This document shows, one piece after another, positions 9,957 through 21,890 of a stretch of DNA of 64,000 bases (position 1 is its first letter; each line of letters begins with the position of its first letter). A model generated the notes under the pieces. That model saw only the letters and a program-made list of their open reading frames with translations. It made no database searches and was not told the DNA's origin. Origin of the DNA: Iris pallida (Eukaryota > Streptophyta > Magnoliopsida > Asparagales > Iridaceae); NCBI GenBank assembly GCA_029216955.1, contig JANAVB010015604.1, forward strand, positions 124,001 to 188,000, given 5' to 3'. A program made the translations under genes and the position numbers.

Positions 9957-12300
9957 AGAGGTTTGGAGGAAGCTGGGGGTAGTCAGGCCCTTGCCGATCC
10001 GCCCGCTGATGGTGAAGACGTCCTCTAGAATATAGCTAGGGGTAGCCAAGTCCTTGCTGATCCTCCCAAAGACGAAGATATTTTCCAGAGCACAGGTGAG
10101 GCTACCCACGTCCTTCATGAAGGCGAAGATATCCCCCAAGACATAGCTGGAGGTAGCCAGAACGAAGCTCTAGGAGAGACAACTCCCCTACAGAAGAGTG
10201 AGGTCGAGAGTGAAGCCTCAACCGATCCATCCACTTCCAGCCGTGTCATGACAGTATACATGGGGGTGATACCGAGCCACATGCACCGCCAGCAGACCTT
10301 GTCCAGCGCATGGATACCTTGGAGGGAGGACTCAAAACCCTCTCTGCCTCCATGCAAACACTGACTCAAGCAGTTTTCGAGATACAGTCAGCTTTGGCCG
10401 GGGCACCGTCTACCGGTCCTGACCTAGGGGCCAATGGACAATCAAGTGTACCCCTTCAACGGGTATCCTTGGATACGGATCACCGTGAAGCACCGCGGAC
10501 GTTGGAGCCATCAAATGTTCAACTCCAGGCTGTACCACCTTTCCCGACTCCCAGCTCCACGAAAGACGTGGTTGAGATGATCAGGTACTTACGCGAGCGC
10601 TTTGAGTCCAAGAACAGACAAGAGGAGCGTCAGAAGATGGGGATCCCACAACCATACCCCCTCGAATGGAACAAAGTGGTTTATCCTCCCAAGTATAAAC
10701 TACAGACATTGACGCTATATGATGGAAAGGACTCTCCGTGCCGCTATCTGACCTACTTCCAGTCTCAAACGGGACATCTTCCGAAGGAAGACGTACTACT
10801 CACCAGCATATTTGTCGGGGCGTTGAAATGAGTAGCTTACGACTGGTACTGCAGTCTCCCTGACAACTCTATATCTTCCTTCGACGACTTGACACGTCTC
10901 TTCCTCGATTATTTCTACGATGGAGGGAAGGACATGACAATGACGTCCTTTATAGAGATATATCAGAAGAAGAAGGAAACAGTTCGAGCATTCATCGAAC
11001 GGTTCGGACAAGCCTGCTTCAGACTGACCCCGGGTATGCCAGAACATGTACTCCTCTCCTCCTGCAGCATGAACATGCTGCCTGCCATCAAACTTCGGCT
11101 CAACTCCACTCCTCCTCCCGATTGGAGTTCCTTGATCATCGAGGCCGAGGTAGCTGAAAAGAAGGCATCCAATGCTCGTCTTCTGGGAGTCAGTTTTCCT
11201 GCCTTTGAGGACAAGAGAAAATGGCCTGCAGCCAACAACCCTGGACGAGAGACGAAGGAGAAACGAGCATTGACTGTCAATGCCTCCAAAGGTGCATCGG
11301 CACCCACTCAGAAGCCTCCACTTGTACCAAGGCCAAAGGAGGTTTATTCTTTCAACGATGAAGATACCCTGCAACTCTTCGAGATATTGAAGCACAGTGA
11401 CAAGATCAAGTTGTCGGACCCGAAGCGTCCCGACGAGGTTGGGAAAGTGGACCATCCGAGGTACTTTCACTACCATCGGTTTGTCGGACATCCAAATAAC
11501 GACTGCTACATCCTCAAGAGCTACATCCAGCGTATGATCAATGCGGATGTCATCTTCGTCGACTACGAGGAGAAAATGGTCTCGGCCAACCTGGTGTCGC
11601 TCCAATTTGGCACCTTACCGCCAACCACAACACAAGATGGCGTCGTCCCCATCCCAAAGGCGATAATGGAGGTGGTCAATCTACCACCTACTCGTGACAA
11701 CGTGAGTGGACTCATCCCACTCACCACATCTCGGGAAGAGATCTTATGGGTTTATCCCGATCTCGTCTCCGAGGTTACTCAACCGGAGGTACGCTCTGCC
11801 TCCAAAACTAAGGGCAGGAAGATCAAGTCTTGTCGCATGGTCTCTTCCTCCGCGGAAGAGGCTCTTCCTGTACAAACCCATTCACAGCTGAACGTCTAAC
11901 CCGACGAATCTACCGTTGAGGTGGTGCCTCCCTGCACTGCCCCTGCTGCCGAAGAAGGAGGTCCATCTAAGCCTCCAGCGGCCAATAAACAGAAGCATGT
12001 AGAGGCCCGTTTCGACAAGCCTTTACGAAAGGAGAATGCTTCGGGGCTAGCCAAGCCCCACAACTTCGACATACTGGCACAACTTGCCAGTAATCCTGTC
12101 CACCTATCCCTGTTTGAGCTTCTTCGTCTTTCTAAGGATACTCGTGAAGCTCTCTGTGAAGCTCTGAAGGATGCTGAGTCCTTCATCAGTCAGGTCAAGC
12201 AGCCTGAAGATCTCATGACTACATGTGTGTACTGCCATTGTGCGGATGAGGTTATCCCCAACATAACCTTCACCCAACAAGACATACTGGTGAAGCACAA
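9957..12300 (+). pseudogene. Tat gag (retrotransposon gag domain), broken
   Basis: The N-terminal part has degenerate protein repeats of the type GGSQxLADPPxDxED (9980-10170). One frameshift near 10255 leads into the frame that carries the rest of gag-pol. The capsid-like Retrotrans_gag domain spans about 10690-11130 (YDGKDSPCRYL, then AYDWYCSLPDNSISSFDDL and FLDYFYDGGKDMTMTSF). A CCHC-like segment remains near 11470 (HYHRFVGHPNNDCYILK). In-frame stops lie at 10829-10831 (TGA in place of a Trp expected before VAYDWY) and 11897-11899 (TAA). Gag would form the particle and bind genomic RNA in the cytoplasm. Confidence 0.8.
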
Positions 12301-13426
12301 CCGACACAACAGACCACCGTATTATACAGGGTATGTCGGTTCCGTCAAGGTGAAGCAGATTCAGATCGATCCAGAGTCTTCCCTCAGCATCATCCCGAAG
12401 ACGCTACTCTCAACACTGGGGATCCCAATGTACCGTCTGGCGCCTTACAACACTATTATCAGCGGCTTCAATGCTAGCAAAAGCTTGCCGCTGGGAAAAA
12501 TACGGCTGAAATGTCATATCGGTAACCTCCGAACCGAGGTGACTTGCTATGTCGTGGACGCTGACGTCAACTAAAACCTCCTACTGGGTCATCCGTGGCT
12601 GCATAAATACATGGTGGTGCCATCTACACTCCACCAATGTATGAAGTATGTGTCCACCAACGACATCATCCGGACAGAATTCGCGGACATTGACCCTTTC
12701 AAGGGGGTCGAAGCCTACTTCACCGACTCTACCTTATACAAGTCGCCTGATGAAGAGGAAGCCAATGATGCTGACGATGAAGCAGAAGCGGCAGCAGAGC
12801 TAGACATGGAGCCAGAGGTGATTCCCGATGCTCTTTTGAAAATTCGACTCAAAGGGAAGCCACCTCAGACGCTGCCTCCTTTGACCATCAAGCTACCTGG
12901 AAAAGCACCAACTGCTCTAGGTAGAACACCTACTGAAGCTCCCTTGAAGATATGGCTTAAGGGAAAGCTACCTCAAACATCGGCTCCCCTTGTGGAAAAA
13001 CTACAAGGGAAGGCACCAATCACTGAAGGCGCAGTTGAGGCACCTCTGGTGCGTCTTAAAGGCAAGCCTCCGCAATCATCCGTGTCATCCAAGCTGCCGG
13101 AGAAGGCCCACATTGCCCTCTCAGACCCCAAGGTCAACGCTGCGGTGGACTCTCCCGATCCAACCCCAGTACTCACAGATGAAGAGCTAGGGGAATATAT
13201 ATCTGCTGATGTAGATGCACCCTCCCTGGACAATGTAATCCCGCGGAATAAAATCTCATGGTTCATCAATAATAGAGTATCTTTTAATTATTCTAGTCTT
13301 TCATATTGGAATGCCATGTATACATTAGATAACGCTCTACGGTCGTTGCAAACACAAATAACGATCGTCAATCATGTAAATCGAATAGTCCCGTCCCAAG
13401 GGGTCTATTTCATAGTCCCACCGTGA
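12301..13426 (+). pseudogene. Tat aspartic protease and following linker, broken
   Basis: The retropepsin core is at about 12330-12640: IDPESSLSIIPK stands where the active-site D-S/T-G is expected, followed by LGIPMYRLAPYNTIISGFN and then LLLGHPWL. A TAA at 12572-12574 cuts the domain just before LLLGHPW. The linker (12650-13420) contains four Pro/Lys-rich repeats of the type I(R/W)LKGKPPQT at 12840-13090 and ends at an in-frame TGA (13424-13426). The frame is the same as in gag and RT. The normal role is polyprotein processing. Confidence 0.75.
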
Positions 13427-15499
13427 AATCAAAACGAGGAATCCATTATCTTTGGCAAAGTCGAGCGTCATCAAGACCTCCCGCTACTCGAGCAAGAACT
13501 AGACACCGGCAGAATACAAGTCTATCGGTACACGGACAAGGCAAAGTACCTCATCCAAAAGATGGGTTACGACCTAAAAAGCAACAAAGGCCTGAACTAT
13601 GGCAAGGGTCGACGTCTTCCTCTCCGACTCCCAACACCTAAAGGAAAGCCGCATGATTACTATCATCAAACTCGACGGAGGGTCGGCTATGTCACGCCGT
13701 CGACAACTCCAGAGAGTTCGGAGGCCGAAGAAGTGGAACATTCTCATTCGTCCGAAGCATCAACTTGGAATTCCGATACCAGTATCGGCTCGGTCTTCAA
13801 GAAGGTGCTATCAGCCAATATGGCATCTGCACAATCTCAAGAAGATAAAGGCGAAGACCAAATGCCAGAATTCTTCGAGGAACAACCTTGGGCTCAACGC
13901 CTAGGAGCTCAGTGGGAGTGTCGTTTTGAATTACGCGAACCCCCTACCGAGGACGAAGTCGAGCAGATCGACCTTGGGGATGGATCTTCTTCCAAACCTA
14001 TTTTCATCAGCAAAAGCTTAAAAGGAGAAGACCGGGAACCTTTGGTCTAATTGGCTAAAGATTATATCGATGTATTCGCCTGGAGCTATAAAGACATGCC
14101 AGGACTTCATCCTCAGATCGCGATGCATAGGCTCAACATCTTACCTGATGCCAAGCCTATAAAGCAACAACAGCGGTGTTTTCGTCCTGACATCATGAAT
14201 GCTATCGATCAAGAGATAGACAAACTCCTGACCAGCGGATTTATCCATGAAGAACAACACCCGGATTGGGTGGCCAACGTCGTCCCTGTCACTAAGAAGA
14301 ACGGGAAGATACGAGTCTGTATCGACTTCAGGGACCTCAACACCGCTTGCCTGAAGGACGAATTTCTACTTTCGATCACCGACATAATGATCGATAATAC
14401 ATGCGACTTCGAACGCATGTCTTTCATGGATGGATATTCGGGCTACAACAAGATTAAGATGTTCCCGGATGACGTAAAACACACGTCATTCAGGACACCG
14501 AAGGGGGTTTTCTGCTACATAGTGATGCCCTTTGGCTTGAAGAACGCTGGTGCTACATACCAACGAGCTATGAGTACCATCTTCCGTCAACATCTTCGTA
14601 AAACAGTCGAATGCTATGTTGATGATATTGCTGTCAAGAGCCGTCTCAAAGGGGATCACCTACAAGACCTGAGGATAGTCTTCGATCTCATGCGAGGGCA
14701 TCAACTCAAGATGAACCCCGCTAAATCCTTCCTTGGGGTTTCTAGCAAAAAGTTCCTGGGCTTCATTATTACGGCAAAAGGCATTCATGTCGATCCCGAG
14801 AAGACCAAGGCCATCCTTGACATGGACCCTCCGAAGAACCTCCGAGAACTTCGAGGCCTGCAGGGGCGTCTGGCATACATTCGAAGGTTTATAGCAAACT
14901 TTTTCAAAAAATGTCAACCCTTCACTCAACTCATGAAGAAGGGAGTCTCTTACGTCTGGACAGAAGAATGCCAGAAAGCTTTCGACGATATCAAAGCTTA
15001 CTTGACGAGCCCGCCAGTCCTGGTGGCACCTGTCGCCGGTAAACCATTTCTCCTCTACGTTCGTGCCATAGATCATTCCCTCGGCGCTCTGCTGGCTCAG
15101 AACAGCGATGCGGGCTACGAGCAAGCTATCTACTACCTCAGTAGGACACTGATCGGGGCCAAAAACCGGTACAACCCCGTTGAAAAGGAGTGTCTGGCTT
15201 TGGTGTTCGCCATCCAGAAGACTCGCCATTATGTCTCGGGGCAGACAATTTATGTCATCTCCCGAGTCAATCCACTCAGGGTTCTCATGATGACGCCAGG
15301 ATCATTGAACTTTCGGCTAGCTACATGGACGATCCTGTTGATGCTGTACAACATGGTGTTCGTCCCACAAAAAGCCGTCAAGGGCCAAGCTCTGGCCAAC
15401 TTTTTAGCTGCACATCCCATCCCAGAGTCCTCCAGACTCTATGAAGATATCCCTGATGAGGTCCAAGAATCAAACGTCACCGAAGAAAGCTCCATCTAG
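13427..15499 (+). pseudogene. Tat reverse transcriptase and first RNase H
   Basis: The same frame continues from the linker. A TAA at 14048-14050 (CAA expected) lies just before AKDYIDVFAWSY. The RT domain spans about 14200-14780 with IRVCIDFRDLN, FCYIVMPFGLKNAG and the catalytic YVDDI near 14616. The first RNase H (about 15030-15330) is weak: LYVRAIDHSLGALLAQ replaces the usual catalytic Asp motif, a state common in the Tat clade, where a second RNase H is added. A TAG at 15497-15499 (TGG expected) separates it from that second domain. Confidence 0.9.
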
Positions 15500-16207
15500 C
15501 AGATGTTTTTCGATGGCGCTTCAAGAACAGGCCCCAAAGGCCAAATCATCGCAGGAGTGGAGGTAGTCTTAGTCTCCCTCGAACAGCTGGTCATCCAGCG
15601 TGCTTACTCCCTTTCAAAGCCGTGCTCCAACAATGTTGCCGAGTACAACGCTCTCATCATGGGACTCCAGCTGGCACAACAGCTGGGGGTGGATCATTTG
15701 GAAGCCTACGGTGACTCAAAACTCGTTGTTAACCAGATCAGAGGACAATATGAAGTTTGCCATGAAGATCTGGTTCCTTACCATGAAGTTGCATTTAACA
15801 TTATTTTAACCTTCACCAAGTTCTTCATAGAACATGTACCCCATTTACAAAACTTGGAGGCCAACGCTCTGGCTGGCCTCGCAGCCTCATTGGCAGCACC
15901 CCTCGGGACTCAATACTACGTCACGGTAGTTGGTCGAGACTTGGTCTGTCCTAAAAATAACCTATGCTCACAAATGGCCCATGCCATTTCAACAAGTGCT
16001 GGTATTAATGTTCGAGACTGGAGGTTCCCGTTCATCGACTTCGCTGTCAACAGAATTCTCCCAGAAGACCCGAAGGAAGCCGTCTCAGTCAGGAGGCATT
16101 CCCTTCGATTCTATTACGATACAGCTACTAAAATACTGTACCGATGCTCCTACGATGGAATTCTCCTTCGATGCCTGTCCAACAAAGAAGCAGCCGAAGC
16201 CCTTTGA
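15500..16207 (+). pseudogene. Second (archaeal-like) RNase H of the Tat element
   Basis: MFFDGAS, AEYNALIMGLQLA and AYGDSKLVVNQI give the Asp-Glu-Asp part of the active site of a type-I RNase H (15503-15760). The last catalytic Asp appears lost: EANALAG stands where EADALA is usual, a G-to-A change. Dual RNase H is the diagnostic feature of the Tat lineage. The linker to integrase follows, and an in-frame TGA (16205-16207, CGA expected) closes this part. Confidence 0.85.
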
Positions 16208-17275
16208 GAAGCTCATGATGGAACTTGCGGGGCTCATCAACCTGGCCCTAAGTTGCAGGATCGACTACGACGCATGGGTTACTACTGGCCAACCATGGCA
16301 GCCGACGCTGTCGACTATGCCAAAAAGTGCCATGCGTGCCAGCTCCACGCCGACTTCATCCATATACCGTCGGAACCACTATATCCTACGGTCGCCTCCT
16401 GGCCCTTCGAAGCTTGGGGTATGGACATTGTGGGACCTATTATCCCTCCTTCATCGAGGGGACACCGATTCATCCTAGCTATCACTGACTACTTCTCCAA
16501 ATGGGCAGAAGCGGTTCCACTGGCAGAAGTAAAGAGCTCCAGGGTGGTCAGCTTCATCAAACACCATGTCATCTACCATTTCGGGGTACCTCGGAGGATT
16601 ATCCACGATAACGGTCTACAATTCATCAACCATGTTTTCAGCAGATTCTGTGACAAGATTCGCATTCAGAATGTGGCATCAACCGCCTACAATCCAGCAG
16701 CAAACGAGTTGGCCGAGGCATTTAACAAGACTATCGTCAGGCTACTCAAAATGGTCGTGTCATCCAACAAATGCAACTAGGACGAAAAGCTCAGCGAATG
16801 CCTTTGGGCCTACCGCACAATGGTATGGATCCCGACGGGCAACACACCATTCTCTTTGGTCTACGGGAGCGAAGCGGTACTGCCTCTCGAGATCCAGATA
16901 CCCTCACTCCGTGTAGCGATCACAAATCAACTCATGGAGGAAGACAATCAATGTCGCCGTCTGCCAGAACTGGAGGCACTTGACGAAAAACGTCTCCTAG
17001 CTCAACAGCGCATCGAACTCTATCAAGCCCGTATATCAAAGGCTTTCAACAAGAAGGTCAAGCAGAGGACTTTTCAAGTAGACGACTTGGTTCTGGCAGT
17101 CAGGAGGCCGATGGCGTTGACACACAAAACACCAGGAAAGTTCGAGCCCAAATGGGAGGGACCTTTCATCATAGAGACAATATACCTAAACGGTGCTTAC
17201 CGCCTCGCTAAATCCAACGGAGAGTTATTCATAATGCCCATCAACGACAAGTTCCTAAAGAAATACTACTCTTGA
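16208..17275 (+). pseudogene. Tat integrase
   Basis: The zinc-binding HHCC part starts at once (AHDGTCGAH, then KKCHACQLH near 16320). The catalytic D,D-35-E is complete: Asp in GMDIVG (16424), Asp in HDNG (16607) and Glu in ELAEAFN (16715), with 35 residues between the last two. A TAG at 16778-16780 (TGG expected before DEKLSE) breaks the core. The C-terminal part (16820-17275) has VLAVRRPM and GKFEPKWEGPF and ends in TGA after KKYYS, taken as the natural end of pol. No chromodomain follows, as expected for Tat. Confidence 0.88.
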
Positions 17276-17499
17276 CATCCTTCAGACACGTACTTCCATC
17301 TCCACCCAACAAGGGAGTCGGTGGACCCAATCATCAGGGTTCACGTACACCTCCCTTCCACAAAATCTTACGCTTCCAGAATCCAGCTGTTCCGTGGCAT
17401 TCTATCTCCAGTAGAAGGACAACCACGTCCACATTACCTTTGAGTTGCTCCACTACGCCCTACAAAGAAGAATCTTACGCCCCGTAAGACTACGCTACC
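17276..17499 (+). other. Tat spacer after pol, left half
   Basis: No gene is seen. It contains one copy of the word CCACGTCCACATTACC (near 17421), which recurs after the nested element. The stretch ends in ctacc, the left target-site copy of the chromovirus. Confidence 0.7.
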
Positions 17500-17915
17500 T
17501 GTCACTACCATATTTCTAGTTTGAGGGTAAATTTTTCATTTTTGGGGTAATTTAAATTTATTAGAATTAATTAGAATTTATGGAAATTTTTAGGAATTAT
17601 TTTGGAATTGTTTAGACTAGTTTGATTTTTGATTAGTATTGACTCATGTAGACCAACCTAGGAGCTAACCCTAGTTAGTTGGCCTTGGTTAGAATTTATG
17701 ACTCTAGTCTAACCTAGCCCAACCTATGGTTAGGTCATTAGAACTTATTTAGCTATAGAAATTAGAAAGCCATAAGCCATGACTTATGACTTAGAGTCTT
17801 TATTAATTAAACCTACCATAGCCTATGTAACTTGGCCCAAGGCCCAAAGTTTTGACCAAACCCTAACCCTAAGGATGTAGTGGCCGACCACCTATCCACC
17901 TAGGGATCCCCACCA

Positions 17916-17921
17916 TATAAA
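17916..17921 (+). promoter_or_regulatory. TATA box of chromovirus 5' LTR
   Basis: The sequence caccatataaaacccc is followed by the transcribed-leader-like 'ctagggttgcctctttcttagg'. The equivalent site in the 3' LTR is 27103-27108. Confidence 0.6.
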
Positions 17922-20900
17922 ACCCCTCCTAAAATCTAGGGTTGCCTCTTTCTTAGGAAAAGCCCTAATTTCAAGGAGGTTAGTTTTATTGCATTTTGAT
18001 TTCTAGAACTCGTTTCCTCTTCCTTTTTCTTTCTAAATTGTTCCAATAGGTCCTGATATGATTGTTCTTACTGTTGCTAAGGTCTCATCTCAGTTTGAAG
18101 TTGTTTTGGATTGATTGGGTCATCAAGAGGAGAGCTTTGAATAGGGGGTTTCCATTGGAAGTTCATCAAGAGGTAACTCTCTCAAATCTCTATAGATTTT
18201 CAATTAGTCTTCAGGAATAGGAAGCCCTAAGGGTCCCCCCTAAGGTCTGGATAGTTTTTGTGTCGAGTATCAGTGGTTTCGTGTCCGTTCTGGACACGTA
18301 TCAGAAGCTAGGACAGAGTGTTCGACGAAATACCTCAAAGGGCATTTCGATCGAGTTTGTTCAATGTTTTTGAATAGGAAATATGATTTTGATCTGGGTT
18401 ATGGGTTCCTGTCCTTGTGTCATAGTTTTCGTGTCATTCTGTATCAATTTTGTGGTGTGGACACGCGCGTACACACGCTCATGCGCGTGCTACAGTGCTC
18501 CCCTGCCTATCGGGGTCCGTAGCGGACACGACACAACACTTTTTGGGCTGAAACTTTGGTGGCACTTGGGACTCATGATTGACATGTCACAGACCAATTT
18601 TTAGCTCGTCTTATCGAGCGGTTTGAGAGAAATCTCAACCGCACCGATTTTCCAGTGCACTGCACAGTGTTGTTTATTGCCACTGATACGGGTCTCGTGT
18701 CCGACCCTGACACATCGTGGACACAGGCCAGTAGGCCTATGAGGTAGCCCTATAGGTGGGCTACCCGTGTGTATGACCACGAGATTCCCTCGTGTCTTGT
18801 GTCATGCATACGACACAAGTGTACGTGTGCACGAGACAGTGCACTGACAGTGTACTGTGTGTGTGTGTCATTTTGAGTTCTTGATGTGGACACGCCGTGT
18901 CCGGCCATGGGTGACACGAAATGGATGTGTGGGGTTGTGCACAGGGGTTGCTTTCAATTACCAACCATTGATATCTTATTTTAGTTTGATTTTAATCATC
19001 AATTCCAAATGTTTTTCCAAAATCTGATACCTATTTTCTTTACTGATTTTTCCCAGTTTTTGGATATGACTTTTGACAGTCTTTTTGATCAATCTAAATG
19101 TTGTTAATTACATGTTTAAGTTCATAGTATGGTTTTCCTATTAGTCATCTATCAGTGTGTAAGTTTTAGGTTGAAATTGATGTGTGTTGGCTTCGAAATA
19201 GAAGGAAATGGTTGGGACTGTTGTGAAGTCTGATATTTGCAAAACTTGTGTATCACTATCATTTTGATTCCTTCTTTTCTTACTGAGATATGTTAAATCT
19301 GGGTTTGGTTTATGAGGAACTGAAGTGGGGTATTACTAACATGAACACTGTTGGCTGAACATGGGATTACCCTGTCATTAGTTGCATTGTTGATATTTTA
19401 TCAAACCTGAAATTGCTTTAAGTCAAACTGAGTTCTTGATATTGAAATCTGAGAACAAGTTCAACCTGGAAATTATTTTACACTGTCCTTCCTTAAACTG
19501 ATTGTTTGTTCCTGTGACACTGGAACACAACACACACATTTTTCCCCTCCCTTTCACTGTTTTATTTCCTGCTCACTGTCTTCCTGTGAACACTCACACA
19601 CACTGTCCTCTTCTTCACTGATTTTAATTCCTGCATATATATGTGATCACTGTTTTGTATTACACACACACTTCTCTTGACACATACTGCCTCTTTCTTC
19701 CACTGTTTGTATTTTCCGGCACACTAGTTGATTGTTGTACTGTTTTCATGTGCCACATTACACACACACACACCACAGCAGTTTTCACACTGTTTTCTTC
19801 CACTGTTTTACCTTTCCTGCACATATGAAATTCATGTACACACACACACAACCACCTGCCACTAATTTCCCTTCCTGTCACTTATAGCCCTATCACACAC
19901 ATGCAGTTATTCATGTTTTTCTATATGGCTACCTAATGCACAGTCTATATTATGACTCTATCTATATATAATGCAATGTGTTTATATTGTAGGTTAATAT
20001 ATACATTGTGATATATATGTTCCTATGTATGTGAGTGTGGTTTACATATAGATATATATAGAGTATGGAGGAAAATGCCATGATAGTATACATATAGGGT
20101 TGTTTGGGTTTTGCAAGTTCATGTTTGTGCCATATGTGTATACTTGGATGTTACTATATATAGGCAATGTATTCACTTGGGTTGTGAATAGGCCTAGGCA
20201 GTTTGGTATAGCTTGGTAAGTCTAGATAGGGCTTGTACTACATTATTAGACTTAGTATAGCCTAGTTTAGACAAGGTTGACCTAGTTTGACTTCTAGGGT
20301 TGACCAAAGTTGACCAAGAGTTGACTTTGGCCTAGATTGACTTAGAATCATGTAGAATGCATAGTAGGACTCCATTTTACTATTCTGGACTTGTTGTGAC
20401 TTGTGCTGTTCTGATTAGGAGCCAGACACCACTCCTTGGACAGTACGTTTCATATTGGACACTCAGATACAGGCGAGTACATTCTCTGATCATTTTATAT
20501 CCTGCTTAGAATTATTTTCTGCAGTAGATTAATTTACTTGTACTGTCACGTTGGTCACACGGATTGGTACTATATGGATCCCTTCTTGCGATGTTATCCT
20601 TAGGGAGCATCGGGTACTACATGTTCTGTGCGTTTCATTTACATGGCGTATCACTATGCTTCATTGGTTCTTTGATCACTTATGACATATACTCTTATGA
20701 TCGTAGAGTCTTCCTAGAATCCTTATCCCATTTATGGGACTATTATGTATCACCTTCGGGGTCTATCACCTTCAGGGTCTACTACACTTCGGGGGCTGTT
20801 ACATAGCATCATATAATATAACCTGGCTGGATCCTTGTGTATTGATTGGGGATACGGGGGAGTAGAAATGGACATGTGAATAATACCCAAGTAGTATCTT

Positions 20901-21166
20901 ATCAGAATCTCTTCCATAGTGTCTTATCAGAATCTCCTATGCCATTTATATGTCTATATTGTACTCTGACTCACTAGTCACATGATAGTTCTCTATTTAT
21001 AGTAGATATTTCTCTTACAGCTTTCTCTCTCTGTTTACATACTGCACTTCTTTTAGTACTTGTATCTTACTTTACTGTATGATTATATCTTCTAACCTGC
21101 TATGATCTGTTGAGATGTATTGTACTCGCTCCTGTCCTGACTGGACCTGTTGAAAATATTACAGAG

Positions 21167-21280
21167 GACGAGGAGAAGGCTTGCCTGGACACTTACTACG
21201 GGGCAGCCTTAGATGACACCTGCGAGCTGGACCCTCAGGAGGACCCAGCTCTAGCTGAGGAGATCACCTCGATTGCCTAG
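21167..21280 (+). CDS. Short acidic frame inside the LTR, after a conserved splice acceptor
   Basis: A branch-point-like CTGAC (21137-21141) and acceptor ATTACAG (ending 21164) precede a 38-codon frame with CLDTYYGAALDD and ELDPQEDPALAEE, ending in TAG. Composition is coding-like (GC-rich, acidic) inside an AT-rich LTR. The copy in the 3' LTR (30341-30454) is also open and differs by about three amino acids. Related LTRs in the window have a different short acidic frame at the same place. Whether it is translated is unknown. It could be a leader peptide or the end of a spliced product. Confidence 0.4.
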   Translation, partial: DEEKACLDTYYGAALDDTCELDPQEDPALAEEITSIA

Positions 21281-21658
21281 TCTAGACTAGTTAGGCTTAT
21301 CTTACTTTTGCAGTCTTGAGACATGTTTTAGTTAGACTTTATTTGGAGTTCAGAGTTGTATATATTCTTTCATCTGAGACCTTGTACTGATGGATATTGC
21401 TGAGATTATCTTAGACTTCTGCTATTTCATCTATTTATTTCCTTGAGTTCTATTTCATTTCGTGGTATCTCTTCCTTAGTTATGATTGAGTTTTACTGTT
21501 ATGTCACCCCTTATTCGGGGAGTATAAACTGTTTAGATGTATATTGTTAGATGTATGTTGGCCTAGGATAGCGCTCTACCGCCGACACTGCGGCGTAGGC
21601 TGGGCATTGTTACGTTCTCGTACCCTCACAGTGGGTACGGGTAGTGACACGTTTTTAG

Positions 21659-21670
21659 TGGTGGCCCATG
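21659..21670 (+). other. Candidate primer binding site (unusual type)
   Basis: TGGTGGCCCATG starts 9 bases after the LTR end. The same block is found 9 bases after the LTR of the minus-strand chromovirus (52771-52781). It begins with TGG, as expected for pairing with a tRNA CCA end, but it is not the common initiator-Met PBS (TGGTATCAGAGC). Confidence 0.45.
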
Positions 21671-21890
21671 CAGGTCTAGACTAGAAGTGTAGTGGTACTC
21701 GAACTAGAGTGTCACTACAGCCTGCTATAGGATATAGGATATAAAATTTTAAGATACTCAATCACTTTAGGAAAATTTCTTTTATTGCCATCTAAATCCT
21801 TTATCAGCTGATCCTTTGAATTATAATTGTCCGCCTTTGTTATTTTGCTTCTTTCTCAGAAATTGATACTCTTGTTTGTCTATCTTCAGG

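Larger units (their letters stand above)
17500..21649 (+). repeat. 5' LTR of the nested chromovirus (4150 bp)
   Basis: TGTCACTACC...GGGTAGTGACA. A TATA box is at 17916-17921, a possible splice donor (atcaagag/gtaact) at 18172/18173, GTGTCC-type hairpin words at 18260-18310 and 18480-18910, a CA-rich block at 19500-19860, a conserved splice acceptor at 21161-21164 and a 38-codon acidic frame at 21167-21280. LTRs of this length are at the upper end for the clade. Confidence 0.95.

Noticed and set aside
10796..11605. 269-codon minus-strand frame opposite Tat gag
   Set aside because: Shadow frame: the plus strand encodes recognisable gag, and the minus translation has no domain.
14660..15229. 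189-codon minus-strand frame opposite Tat RT
   Set aside because: Shadow of the RT/RNase H coding strand.
19500..19880. Small ORFs with CVCV and HTHT repeats on both strands (also 28817-29055)
   Set aside because: They follow CACACA-rich DNA in both LTR copies and show no domain.
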